A DNA stretch of 64,000 bases. It comes from 66-474 sp035281745 (lineage in GTDB: Bacteria > Pseudomonadota > Gammaproteobacteria > Xanthomonadales > Rhodanobacteraceae). The stretch spans positions 1 to 64,000 of the forward strand of contig DATEDI010000004.1 of the NCBI GenBank assembly GCA_035281745.1, read 5' to 3'. The notes below the pieces were generated by a model. It saw only the letters and a list, made by a program, of their open reading frames with translations, did no database searches and was not told where the DNA came from. Below, piece after piece: positions 25,228-34,065 of the stretch. The first letter of the stretch is position 1. Every line of letters starts with the position of its first letter. The translations under genes were made by a program, and so were the position numbers.

Positions 25228-25332
25228 GTAGCTCTCGCAGGCGCGCCGCGCGCGCCGATTGCGCAAGTAGGACGCCTCGCGCTACCGCGAAGCGGGTGCG
25301 ACGAAGCGCGGCATCGGATGCCGCGATCGGCT

Positions 25333-25732
25333 TCAGGCGATGGGCGGCCGCAAGGGTGGTGCCGCCGGCGCGGGTGGAACCGGCGCCTTCGGACCCGTCG
25401 ATCCATGTCCAGCGGACGGGCCGAACGCAACCCATATCCACGGCACGGTCATCACGGCCGTCGACGCCGCCAAACAGTGGCATGCAGTCTGGCAACAATC
25501 GCCATGCCCCTTCGACGTCATGGGTGCCGCCACGCCTGCGATCCGCCCAAGGTCATCATCCCGTCGTGGCAGTGTGCAGACCCGTTCACGACTTGCGTTT
25601 GCGAGTGCAGGGCCTGCGTGGGGTTCATTTCGACCCCGGCGGCGCACCGAACGCCAGCGCCGTCCAGGCGAGCAACGCCAGCGCAAGTGTCAGGCGAAAA
25701 ATCGTGGAGTTCGGGCGCGGCGAGCGGAACAT
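25333..25732 (-). pseudogene. copL-like copper gene, frameshifted
   Basis: The pieces of a small secreted Cys/His-rich CopL-type protein lie in three frames. They are an N-terminal signal-like segment from ATG 25732 (TIFRLTLALALLAWTALAFG), a middle piece with SAHCHDGMM, and a C-terminal piece with GDCCQTACHCLAAS ending PPLRPPIA and a stop at 25333. At least two frameshifts would be needed to read it through. In Xanthomonas copL lies directly upstream of copA, matching the position here. Confidence 0.6.
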
Positions 25733-25833
25733 GCAGGAAGCATAGACGCGGCGAAACCGCCGCTCAACTCTGGAGCAGGCTTCGTGCGGCTTCCGATGGA
25801 TACCTATACTGCAGCGATGCCCGGCATCGAACC

Positions 25834-26676
25834 ATGAACTACCGCCACGCCTTCCACGCCGGCAACTTCGCGGACGTGTTCAAGCATGCGATCCTGCTGG
25901 AGCTGCTGGATGCGCTGGCCGCGAAAGACAAGCCGCTGTGCGGCTTCGACACGCACGCGGGACGCGGCCGTTACGCGCTGGACAACGAGCAAGCGGCGAA
26001 GACGGGCGAGTGGCGCGAAGGCGTCGGGCGATTGTTCGACAGCCCAGAACCGCCCGCGCCGCTGCAACGCTATGTCGAAGCAATCCGCGCGTCCAATCCG
26101 GATGGAACGTTGCGAAATTATCCTGGCTCGCCGTTGCTGGCGGCACGGGCGCTGCGCCCGGATGATCGGCTGGTGCTTTGCGAAACGCAGCCTGAGGAAG
26201 CCGCCGTGTTGCGCGCGCTGTTTCGCGACGATCGCCGCGTGCACGTGCATGCACGCGACGGTTATGCCGCCTTGAACGCACTGTTGCCGCCGCCGGAGAA
26301 GCGCGGGTTGGTACTGATCGACCCGCCGTTCGAGGCGCAGGAAGGCGAGTTCGCGGCCATCGAGGCGGCGCTCGGATCAGCGCACGCGCGCTGGCCGAAT
26401 GGCGTGTACGCCGTGTGGTATCCCATCAAGGCTCATCGTGTGATCGCGCCGTTCCATCGGCACATGGCGAGCGGCCCGTTCGACAAGGTGCTGGCCGCGG
26501 AATTGCTGGTGCGCCCCGACGATTCGCCGCTGCGCCTGAACGGCTGCGGCATGCTGATCGCGAATCCACCATGGAAGCTGGATGCCACGCTGGCCCGGTT
26601 GTTGCCGGCGCTGCGCGACGCCCTCGCGCAATCCGCGGGCGCATCGGAAAGCCTGCGCTGGCTGCGCGATGAATGA
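25834..26676 (+). CDS. rlmJ: 23S rRNA (adenine(2030)-N6)-methyltransferase
   Basis: A 280 aa enzyme, exactly the length of E. coli RlmJ, that methylates A2030 of 23S rRNA using SAM. It starts MNYRHAFHAGNFADVFKH, the invariant N-terminus of the family. FDTHAGRGRYAL forms the SAM loop and VLIDPPFE (about 155) is the N6-methyltransferase catalytic DPPF motif. GVYAVWYPIK and GMLIANPPW follow. The start at 25834 is fixed by this N-terminus. Upstream lies the copper relic on the other strand; downstream the lipoprotein gene is 76 bases away. Confidence 0.95.
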   Translation: MNYRHAFHAGNFADVFKHAILLELLDALAAKDKPLCGFDTHAGRGRYALDNEQAAKTGEWREGVGRLFDSPEPPAPLQRYVEAIRASNPDGTLRNYPGSPLLAARALRPDDRLVLCETQPEEAAVLRALFRDDRRVHVHARDGYAALNALLPPPEKRGLVLIDPPFEAQEGEFAAIEAALGSAHARWPNGVYAVWYPIKAHRVIAPFHRHMASGPFDKVLAAELLVRPDDSPLRLNGCGMLIANPPWKLDATLARLLPALRDALAQSAGASESLRWLRDE

Positions 26677-26752
26677 ATGCGATGCGGCGCCGAACCGGCG
26701 TGACCGATTCTGGTTATGCTCGGGATGTCCTGATGTGAACGAGGCCTTCGCC

Positions 26753-27271
26753 ATGTGCGTACCGTTCCGTTCCCCGCTCCGACTCATGCTTGCCGTGGCG
26801 CTGCCGCTCGCGATTGCGGCGTGCGCACCCGCGCCCCTCTACAAGACCGGTCCGGAAATCGTGGATGCGACGCCCGACCAGGTCGCGGGCTCGCCGAACA
26901 ATTTCCCGCAGGCGCAGGTCATCTGGGGCGGCGAAGTGATTGGCGTGCAAAACCTCACCGACCATACGCGCATCGAAGTGCTCGCCTATCCGCTCGATGC
27001 CTCGCAGCGACCACGGCTCAAGGAGCCGGCGACCGGGCGTTTCCTGGCCGAGGTGCCGGGATTCCTGGAGCCCATGAATTTTCCCAAGGGCTCACTCATT
27101 ACCGTGCGCGGACATTTCACCGGCACCCAGGCCGAAGCGGTCGGGCAAGCGCGCTACACCTACCCGATGGTGTTCGTGCGCAACGGCGACTTCCATCGCT
27201 GGACGCCGGAAGAAATGCGCCAGGGCCATCCCAACATCAGCTTCGGCGTCGGGGTGGGTGTGATTCGCTGA
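26753..27271 (+). CDS. Slp family outer-membrane lipoprotein
   Basis: A 172 aa lipoprotein with a signal peptide ending in AIAAC (lipobox). The Slp-type domain follows: FPQAQVIWGGEVIGVQNLTDHTRIEVLAYPLD, GRFLAEVPGFLEPMNFPKGSLITVRG, and TYPMVFVRNGDFHRW. E. coli Slp is an outer-membrane lipoprotein induced by starvation and stationary phase, linked to acid resistance. The start at 26753 has acgagg about 9 bases upstream. Two copies (slp and yeaY) are usual in enterics; here one is seen. Confidence 0.88.
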   Translation: MCVPFRSPLRLMLAVALPLAIAACAPAPLYKTGPEIVDATPDQVAGSPNNFPQAQVIWGGEVIGVQNLTDHTRIEVLAYPLDASQRPRLKEPATGRFLAEVPGFLEPMNFPKGSLITVRGHFTGTQAEAVGQARYTYPMVFVRNGDFHRWTPEEMRQGHPNISFGVGVGVIR

Positions 27272-27272
27272 C

Positions 27273-27815
27273 GTGACAACACGCGGCGCAACTGCATCTG
27301 GCGCTGGGCGAATCGAAGAATCCATTCGGCTCGCAGACGGGCGCAACTTCGTCTTGCGACCGCTGCATCCCGACGACCTGGAGGCCCTGCGACGCGCCTT
27401 CCTGCGCCTGACGCCCGAGGAAATCGAATACCGTTTCTTCTATCGCTCGCGCGAATTGCCAGCGTCGGTGCAGACGCAGGTGCGCGGCCTCGATCCCGCC
27501 CGGGATGCGGCGTTCGTGGTGGACGATGCCGGCGAAATCCGCGCGGTCGCGGACCTGCACATGGCAACCGCAGATGCACGCACGGCCGAATTCGGCCTGA
27601 TCGTCGGCAAGGCCATTTCCGGCCACGGTATCGGCAAGCGCCTGATGCTGAAGTTGCTGCATGAAGCCGGCCGCCGTGGGTTGGCCGCACTGCAGGGCAG
27701 CGTCCGCGCCGACAACGCGCGCATGCTGGACTTGTGCCGCGAACTCGGCGCCACCATTTCGCCTGATCCCGACGACGCTGGCGTGTTGTGCGTGCGCCTC
27801 GCGCCGGCGCCGTAG
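27273..27815 (+). CDS. GNAT family N-acetyltransferase
   Basis: A 180 aa single GNAT domain. LRPLHPDDLEALRRAFLRLTPEEIEYRFFY at about 28 resembles the acetyltransferase part of Pat-type protein lysine acetyltransferases. ISGHGIGKRLMLKLLHEAGRRG holds the acetyl-CoA loop (Q/RxxGxG/A). Without the acyl-CoA synthetase-like domain its substrate is unclear. The GTG start at 27273 lies 1 base after the slp stop; later starts are possible. Confidence 0.8.
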   Translation: MTTRGATASGAGRIEESIRLADGRNFVLRPLHPDDLEALRRAFLRLTPEEIEYRFFYRSRELPASVQTQVRGLDPARDAAFVVDDAGEIRAVADLHMATADARTAEFGLIVGKAISGHGIGKRLMLKLLHEAGRRGLAALQGSVRADNARMLDLCRELGATISPDPDDAGVLCVRLAPAP

Positions 27816-27897
27816 TCCACTGATAAAATTGCAGGTCCCCCCTTCTGCTGGCGCGCAACCGTGCTCCGGCAGTGTTTCGTATTGCGAGTCGGCAGCC

Positions 27898-30800
27898 GTG
27901 ACCTCATTCGACATTCCCTTGCCTGCGCTTCCCCGCACGCCCGGCCAGCGCCGCGACTGGCGCGAACCGGCTGGCTCGTCGCTGGCATTGCTGCTCTGCG
28001 AAGCCGCACGCCAGCGCGAAGGCGTGATCGTGGCGGTCACCGCCGACAGCCGCGCGGCGCGCTCGCTGGAAGACGAACTGGCGGTGTTCGCGGGCGAGCT
28101 GCCGGTGCTGCACTTTCCCGATTGGGAAACCCTGCCCTACGACCTGTTCGCGCCACACCCGCAACTGGTGTCGCAGCGCATCGACACCTTGAACCGGCTG
28201 CCCGGCGCGCGCCGCGGCGTGCTGGTGGTGTCGATCTCCACGTTGATGCAACGGCTGGCGCCACGCATGCACATCGCGGGCAGCGGACTTTCCGTGGCAC
28301 GCGGCCAGCGGTTGAACCTCGCCGACGAACAGCGGCGCCTCGAAGCCAGCGGCTACCGCAACGTGCCGCAGGTCGGCGAACACGGCGAGTTTGCGGTGCG
28401 CGGTGCACTGCTCGACATCTTCCCGATGGGCGTCGACGAGCCCTATCGCATCGAATTGTTCGACGACCAGATCGAATCGATCCGCGCGTTCGACCCGGAG
28501 ACGCAACGCTCGTCGCATCCGGTCGATGCGGTGAACCTGCTGCCGGCGCGCGAATTCCCGCTTACCGACGAAGCGATGCGCGCGTTCCGCGACCGACTGC
28601 GCGAACGCTTTCCGATCGACGTGCGCCGCTGCCCGCTGTACCAGGACATGAAGCAGGGCGTGACGCCGGGCGGCATCGAGTACTACCTGCCGCTGTTTTT
28701 CGACGCCACCGAAACGCTGTTCGACTACCTCGGTGACGAGGCACTGTTCGTGCTTGCCAACCATTCGCTCGATGCCGCCGAGACGTTCTGGAAACAGACC
28801 GGCGATCGCTACGACCAGCGCGCGCACGACATCGAGCGTCCGGTGCTGCCGCCGATGGAGCTGTACCTGCCGCCGCAATCCCTGCGTGAACGGCTGAACA
28901 ACGTGCTGCGCATCGATCTCGTCAGCGCCGACGATACGCGTGCCGCGGATACGGGCACGCAGGTCGCGCCCGAGCTCGCGGCCAACGGCGCCGCGGCCGG
29001 CGGGTTCGCGGCGCGTCTGCGCGAATGGATCGACGCGCATCCCGGGCAACGCGTGCTGATCACCGCCGACTCGGCGGGGCGACGCGAGGCGCTGCTGGAG
29101 CAGCTGGCGACGGTCGATTTGCGTCCGGAGGTTTCCGAATCATGGCAAGCACTTTTGGCTCGCCATGCCGGCTTGCGCCGGGATGACGGCAGTGAAGAAA
29201 GTTCGCGCAGAGGCGATTTGCCCGAGTCCACTCTCGCAATATTCATCGCACCGCTGGATCGCGGCTTCTCGCTCGTCCAACCGGTGCTTACCGTCTTCAC
29301 CGAGCGCGAGCTGGTCGGCGAACGCGCGCGCACCGAACGCAGACGGCGCAAAACGGCCGAGCGCGATCCCGAAGCGATCCTGCGCGATCTGACCGAACTC
29401 GAAATCGGCGCGCCGATCGTGCACGTGGATCACGGTGTCGGCCGTTATCTCGGCCTCGTCGCGCTGGACGTCGGCGGGATGCCGGGCGAATTCCTCGCGA
29501 TCGAATACGCGCGCGGCGACAAGTTGTACGTGCCGGTCGCGCAGCTTGCACTGGTCAGCCGCTATTCCGGCGCCGACGACGAACACGCGCCGTTGCACTC
29601 GCTGGGCGGCGAAAGTTGGGAACGCGCCAAGCGCAAGGCCGCGGAGAAAGTCCGCGACGTGGCCGCCGAATTGCTGGCGATCCACGCGCAGCGCGCCGCG
29701 CGACAGGGCAATGCCATCGATTACGATCGCGCGATGGTGGCGCGCTTCGCGGAAGGTTTTCCTTTCGAGGAAACGCCCGACCAGCAGACCGCGATCGACG
29801 CGGTGCTGGCCGACCTCACCGTGCCGCAACCGATGGACCGCGTGGTCTGCGGCGACGTCGGCTTCGGCAAGACCGAAGTTGCATTGCGCGCGGCGGTCGC
29901 TGCGGCCAGCGCCGGCAAGCAGGTCGCGGTGCTGGTGCCGACCACCCTGCTCGCTCAACAGCACTTCGACAACTTCCGCGACCGCCTGGCGGACTTTCCG
30001 CTCAAGGTCGAATTGCTGTCGCGTTTCCGCGCGAAACAGGATGTGGCCGACGCGCTGCAACGGCTTGCCGATGGCAAGCTCGACATCGTGGTCGGCACCC
30101 ACAAGCTGCTGCAGGCCGACGTGAAATTCCGCGATCTCGGCCTTGTGATCGTGGACGAGGAGCACCGCTTCGGCGTGCGGCACAAGGAACAGTTGAAGAA
30201 ACTGCGCGCGGAAGTGGACCTGCTCACGCTCACCGCAACGCCGATTCCACGCACGCTCAACATGGCGATGAGCGGCATGCGCGATCTCTCGATCATCGCG
30301 ACGCCACCGGCGGCGCGGATGGCGGTGAAGACGCTGGTCGCGCAATATGATCCGGCGTTGATCCGCGAGGCGTTCCAGCGCGAACTCGCCCGCGGCGGGC
30401 AGGTTTATTTCCTGCACAACAGCATCGACACCATCCAGCGCACCGCGCGCGACCTTGCCGAACTGATTCCCGACGCGCGCATCCGTGTTGCGCACGGCCA
30501 GATGGGCGCGCACGACCTCGAACAGGCGATGCTGGATTTCCACCGCCAGCGTTTCAACGTGCTGGTGTGCACCACCATCATCGAATCCGGCATCGACGTG
30601 CCGACCGCCAACACCATCGTGATCGATCGCGCCGACCGCTTTGGCCTCGCGCAATTGCACCAGTTGCGCGGCCGCGTGGGCCGCTCGCATCACCGCGCGT
30701 ATGCATACCTGATCGTACCCGACAGGAAGGCAATGACCGCCGATGCGGAAAAACGTCTCGCGGCGCTGGAATCGCTGGAAGAACTCGGCGCCGGCTTCAC

Positions 30801-31419
30801 GCTCGCGACCCACGACATGGAAATCCGCGGCGCCGGCGAACTGCTGGGCGAAGCGCAATCGGGCCAGATCGAGGCGATCGGTTTTTCGCTTTACAACGAG
30901 CTGCTGGAACGCGCGGTGCACGCATTGCGTTCCGGCAAGGTGCCCGATTTCAACCTCGGCGGCGACAGCGGCACCGAGATCGTCCTCCATATGCCGGCGC
31001 TGATTCCGGACGATTACCTGCCCGACGTGCACACGCGCCTCACGCTGTACAAGCGCGTCGCCAGCGCGGGCGACGAGGAAGGCTTGCGCGAACTGCAGGT
31101 GGAGATGATCGATCGGTTCGGCCTGCTGCCGGCGGCCACCAAGAACCTGTTCGCGATCGCCTCGCTCAAACTGCGCGCGGACGCGCTCGGCATCCGCAAG
31201 CTCGACCTCGGCGCGGCCGGCGGCCGCATCACCTTCCGTGCGCAACCCGATGTCGATCCGGCCACCATCATCCGCCTGATCCAGCAGAAACCGCGCGTCT
31301 ACAAACTGGATGGGCAGGACAAGTTGCGGATCGCGATGGAACTGCCGGAAGCGGCCGACCGCCTGCGCGCCGCTGGCGAGCTGCTGGAAGTATTGTCGGC
31401 GCGCAGCAAGGCCGCGTGA
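27898..31419 (+). CDS. mfd: Transcription-repair coupling factor Mfd
   Basis: An 1173 aa DNA translocase that removes stalled RNA polymerase and recruits UvrA. The UvrB-like N-terminal module starts LHFPDWETLPYDLF. The RNAP-interaction domain is near 500 (IGAPIVHVDHGVGRYLGL). Walker A is VVCGDVGFGKTE (about 650) and Walker B IVDEEHRFG (about 752). Motif VI is HQLRGRVGRSHH, and the UvrA-blocking D7 domain forms the end. The GTG start at 27898 gives normal length (E. coli 1148 aa). An extra stretch at about 417-440 is encoded by a palindromic intergenic-type repeat in frame (see separate entry). Confidence 0.96.
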   Translation: MTSFDIPLPALPRTPGQRRDWREPAGSSLALLLCEAARQREGVIVAVTADSRAARSLEDELAVFAGELPVLHFPDWETLPYDLFAPHPQLVSQRIDTLNRLPGARRGVLVVSISTLMQRLAPRMHIAGSGLSVARGQRLNLADEQRRLEASGYRNVPQVGEHGEFAVRGALLDIFPMGVDEPYRIELFDDQIESIRAFDPETQRSSHPVDAVNLLPAREFPLTDEAMRAFRDRLRERFPIDVRRCPLYQDMKQGVTPGGIEYYLPLFFDATETLFDYLGDEALFVLANHSLDAAETFWKQTGDRYDQRAHDIERPVLPPMELYLPPQSLRERLNNVLRIDLVSADDTRAADTGTQVAPELAANGAAAGGFAARLREWIDAHPGQRVLITADSAGRREALLEQLATVDLRPEVSESWQALLARHAGLRRDDGSEESSRRGDLPESTLAIFIAPLDRGFSLVQPVLTVFTERELVGERARTERRRRKTAERDPEAILRDLTELEIGAPIVHVDHGVGRYLGLVALDVGGMPGEFLAIEYARGDKLYVPVAQLALVSRYSGADDEHAPLHSLGGESWERAKRKAAEKVRDVAAELLAIHAQRAARQGNAIDYDRAMVARFAEGFPFEETPDQQTAIDAVLADLTVPQPMDRVVCGDVGFGKTEVALRAAVAAASAGKQVAVLVPTTLLAQQHFDNFRDRLADFPLKVELLSRFRAKQDVADALQRLADGKLDIVVGTHKLLQADVKFRDLGLVIVDEEHRFGVRHKEQLKKLRAEVDLLTLTATPIPRTLNMAMSGMRDLSIIATPPAARMAVKTLVAQYDPALIREAFQRELARGGQVYFLHNSIDTIQRTARDLAELIPDARIRVAHGQMGAHDLEQAMLDFHRQRFNVLVCTTIIESGIDVPTANTIVIDRADRFGLAQLHQLRGRVGRSHHRAYAYLIVPDRKAMTADAEKRLAALESLEELGAGFTLATHDMEIRGAGELLGEAQSGQIEAIGFSLYNELLERAVHALRSGKVPDFNLGGDSGTEIVLHMPALIPDDYLPDVHTRLTLYKRVASAGDEEGLRELQVEMIDRFGLLPAATKNLFAIASLKLRADALGIRKLDLGAAGGRITFRAQPDVDPATIIRLIQQKPRVYKLDGQDKLRIAMELPEAADRLRAAGELLEVLSARSKAA
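29146..29205. repeat. Palindromic repeat inserted in frame within mfd
   Basis: Inside mfd, gccggcttgcgccggg with flanking catggc / gatgacggcagtg resembles the widespread intergenic palindrome whose reverse strand reads VIPAQAGM. In the mfd frame it reads through as LARHAGLRRDDGSEES, a stretch without counterpart in E. coli Mfd and placed in a variable linker. Exact edges are uncertain. Confidence 0.5.
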
Positions 31420-31597
31420 CTACGCACCATTTTTGCGGTCGCCGGCGTCTGGCTGCCGTCGCAACTTGTGTTGACCGCGGATCGCTTGAACGGCGCCTGA
31501 TCGCAAGATTCGCTTGACGCCAGTTTCACGAACCGACGACGGCGGGCGCGGTCTACTGCTGTAACGCATGACACCGTCCGGCGCACAAGGAGGCTCC

Positions 31598-32182
31598 ATG
31601 GCTACGCAACGTTCGATCCGTCTTTCGCTCGCCAGCGCAATCGCGATGACGCTGTTCGGTGTTGCCGCAGCGGCGACCGCGTCGCCGCAACAAACCACGC
31701 AACCGATGCCGCCACCTCCGCCGACACAGCCGATGCCTCCACCCCCACCGGCGCAGCCCATGCCTCCACCCCCACCGGCGCAGCCCATGCCGCCACCTCC
31801 GCCGACGCCACCAACGCCACCCACTCCGCCGGCGCAACCCATGCCTCCGCCGACCCAGCAGACGATGCCGGCGCAGCCGCAGCCATCGCAATCATTGCAG
31901 TCCGGCACGGGTTTCTATCAAGGCACGGAAACCAGCGCGCAGTATCCGCTTGCCGACAGCAACGGCGGAACGCTCACGGTGAACGCGGGCATGCCCGGGC
32001 AGGTCAAGGATTACGGCCCGCCGCCGTCGTTCACCACGCTGGACGCGAACCACGACGGCCGCATCAGCCCGGAAGAAGCGCAAGCCTATCCGCCACTGGA
32101 CAGCGACTTTCTGTACGCCAGCGGTCAGGGCAAGTCCATCAGCCGCGGCCAATACGAAAAGTGGGTGCAGAACCAGCACTGA
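31598..32182 (+). CDS. Secreted proline-rich EF-hand protein
   Basis: A 194 aa protein preceded by a perfect aaggagg. A signal peptide ends near ATASP. Next is a Pro-rich stretch of four tandem nine-residue repeats QPMPPPPP(T/A), at about 35-70. The C-terminal domain holds an EF-hand-type calcium loop, LDANHDGRISPEEA, with a weaker second half LDSDFLYASGQGKSISRGQY. The function is unknown; binding calcium in the periplasm or envelope is plausible, and the Pro-rich part may be a spacer through the cell wall. Confidence 0.78.
   Translation: MATQRSIRLSLASAIAMTLFGVAAAATASPQQTTQPMPPPPPTQPMPPPPPAQPMPPPPPAQPMPPPPPTPPTPPTPPAQPMPPPTQQTMPAQPQPSQSLQSGTGFYQGTETSAQYPLADSNGGTLTVNAGMPGQVKDYGPPPSFTTLDANHDGRISPEEAQAYPPLDSDFLYASGQGKSISRGQYEKWVQNQH
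31695..31803 (+). repeat. Tandem 27-base repeat coding for QPMPPPPP(A/T)
   Basis: Four in-frame units of 27 bases within the proline-rich gene. Units two and three are almost identical in DNA and one and four use other synonymous codons, so duplication looks partly recent. Copy number could vary between strains by slippage. Confidence 0.7.
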
Positions 32183-32268
32183 TCGCACCGACAAGCGGCG
32201 GGTGATCGCGCTTGCGCGACCGCCCGCCGCTTGGGCATCATGGCGGCCTTTCCGACAGGTCGCCCTCC

Positions 32269-32742
32269 ATGTCCAACCTGGAATTGTCCGCACCCGTCGT
32301 CACGTCCCGCGCCACGCTGGATGATCTCGACGCGCTGACGCTGTTGTTCGACGGCTACCGCGTTTTCTACGAACGGGTTTCCGATCGCGCGCTTGCGCGC
32401 GCGTTCCTGCAGGTACGCCTGCAGCGCGACGAGTCGGTCATCTTCATCGCTCGCGACGCGGCGGGTGAAGCGCTTGGCTTCACCCAGTTGTATCCGTCCT
32501 TTTCATCGGTGTCGGCGCACCGCATCTGGGTACTCAACGACCTGTTCGTGACGGCGGGCGCGCGACATGCTGGCGTGGCGCATGCATTGATGGAGTGTGC
32601 TCGCGCGTTTGCCGCGGAAACCGGCGCGCTGCGGCTGGTACTGGAAACCGCCGAGGACAATCACCCGGCGCAGGCGCTCTACGAGTCACTGGGTTACGTC
32701 CGCGAATCAGGCACGCGGCACTATTCGCTGGAACTTGCCTGA
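32269..32742 (+). CDS. GNAT family N-acetyltransferase
   Basis: A 157 aa GNAT. DDLDALTLLFDGYRVFYER forms the substrate side. GFTQLYPSFSSVSAHRIWVLNDLFVTAGARHAGVAHALM spans the central strands and acetyl-CoA loop, and the end LVLETAEDNHPAQALYESLGYV is typical. The FYERxS and QLYPSFSS pattern resembles GNATs acting on small amines or amino acids, but no substrate can be named. The start MSNLEL at 32269 is preferred because upstream codons look non-coding. Confidence 0.83.
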   Translation: MSNLELSAPVVTSRATLDDLDALTLLFDGYRVFYERVSDRALARAFLQVRLQRDESVIFIARDAAGEALGFTQLYPSFSSVSAHRIWVLNDLFVTAGARHAGVAHALMECARAFAAETGALRLVLETAEDNHPAQALYESLGYVRESGTRHYSLELA

Positions 32743-32757
32743 GCCGACGCGCGGGTT

Positions 32758-33426
32758 TCAGGGACGCGGTGGCTGGCGCACGCTCGCGATTTGCCGCGAA
32801 CGCAATCGCTGGTACACGTACACCGTGGCCGGCGGAAGGTTGCGCGGGGCAAAACCCGCGCGATGCATGCGCAAGCCGAGCGCGTCGCGCTCGTGACGGC
32901 GCACCGGGCTGGTCGGGCCGTAGGTGAACTGGATGAAACGGCCGCCGTCGCCCAACGCAGCGAACGCGGCGCGCAGGATGTCGCAGCGCAAGCTGCTGCT
33001 CATCGACAACATCCCGAGTCCGCTGACGACCGCATCGAGCTTGCCACCGCCGAGCAGGCCATGTTCTTCCGCCAGCGTGTCGAGATGGCGCGCGTCCGCG
33101 CACGCGACCGCCACGCCGGGAAAGCGGTCGCACAGGAAATCCGCAAGATCGGGATTGATCTCCACCACCAGCAGTTTCGAGGGCGCAATACCGGCATCCA
33201 GCAACGCCCGCGTGAATACGCCCGTGCCCGCGCCCACCTCCACCACCCGCTCGCAGCCTGGCGGCAGTTGCTCGACCATCAGCCGCGCGAGCTGCCGACC
33301 CGAGGGCGTCACCGACGCCATCTTCACCGGATCGCGCATCCATTGCCGCAGGAAGGTGCGGATGGAATGCAGGTCGATGGCGGCTTCGCCGCCATGGCGC
33401 GGATCGAGGCTGGGATCGGAACTCAT
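32758..33426 (-). CDS. PmtA-like class I methyltransferase
   Basis: A 222 aa SAM-dependent methyltransferase. The N-terminus FLRQWMRDPVKMASVTPSGRQLARLM matches Rhodobacter-type phospholipid N-methyltransferases, which turn phosphatidylethanolamine into phosphatidylcholine. Motif I is VVEVGAGTGVFTRAL (about 61-75), followed by LLVVEINPDLADFL and a post-motif GDGGRFIQFTYGP. It could equally be a related rRNA or small-molecule methyltransferase. Convergent with the GNAT gene, 15 bases apart. Confidence 0.7.
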   Translation of the reverse strand: MSSDPSLDPRHGGEAAIDLHSIRTFLRQWMRDPVKMASVTPSGRQLARLMVEQLPPGCERVVEVGAGTGVFTRALLDAGIAPSKLLVVEINPDLADFLCDRFPGVAVACADARHLDTLAEEHGLLGGGKLDAVVSGLGMLSMSSSLRCDILRAAFAALGDGGRFIQFTYGPTSPVRRHERDALGLRMHRAGFAPRNLPPATVYVYQRLRSRQIASVRQPPRP

Positions 33427-33493
33427 GCGCGTGCAGTTTTAGCACATCGCGCGTACGCGGTTCGTAAACCCGTTCCCGTTACGCGAGCGCGCA

Positions 33494-33868
33494 TCAGTGA
33501 TGGCGATGGTGGTAATAGCCGCCGCGCCGGTGATGCCAACCGCGATCGCGGTAGTAGCCGTCCCGGTAATGGTGATAGCGCGGCGCGTAGTAGCCATAAC
33601 CGTAGTAGGCGGGACGCGGCACGTAATACACGGTTGCGGGTGCCGGGTAGTACACCGGCGGCGGATAGGCTGGCGCGTAGTAGACCGGCGGCGGCGCCAG
33701 GTAACCGCAGCGCCAGCAGTTGCCGACGCTGACGCCGAAGCCCGGCGCCGAAATGCCGATTCCGACACTCACGTGCGAATGCGCGAACGCACCCGGCACG
33801 ATCAAGAACGATGCCGCGAGCAAGGCAATGGCCAAGCCTCCACGGCGAAAGAATACTCGGGTGTTCAT
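33494..33868 (-). CDS. Exported Tyr/His/Pro-rich small protein
   Basis: A 124 aa protein with a signal peptide (LAIALLAASFLIVPGAFA). It is followed by HVSVGIGISAPG and a low-complexity tail full of Tyr, Pro, Arg and His (PPPVYYAPAYPPPVYY, then HHYRDGYYRD, ending in a His-rich run). Such PXXPXY-rich envelope proteins are common in Gammaproteobacteria with no known role; metal binding by the His-rich tail is possible. The start at 33868 has ggagg 7 bases upstream, excluding a longer start at 33922. Confidence 0.72.
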   Translation of the reverse strand: MNTRVFFRRGGLAIALLAASFLIVPGAFAHSHVSVGIGISAPGFGVSVGNCWRCGYLAPPPVYYAPAYPPPVYYPAPATVYYVPRPAYYGYGYYAPRYHHYRDGYYRDRGWHHRRGGYYHHRHH

Positions 33869-34065
33869 GGGTGCCTCCAACTTCAGCCCATTCCGCATGC
33901 TCGTGCTTTCGGACTGAATCACGGCTTAAATCACGTGATCCTCCTTGATCACTGCATCACGGATCTGACGTGTAAATGGAACACGCGAACTTCGTGAACG
34001 TCAGAAGGCCGTCCTTGGCCTGGCTTGCCACAACAGCCGCTTCGCCGGAGACCGGGAAGGTGAAT

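Noticed and set aside
29140..31245. 701-codon minus-strand open frame inside mfd
   Set aside because: Shadow of mfd. Only its first residues (VIPAQAGM) are informative, and they mark the repeat, not a gene.
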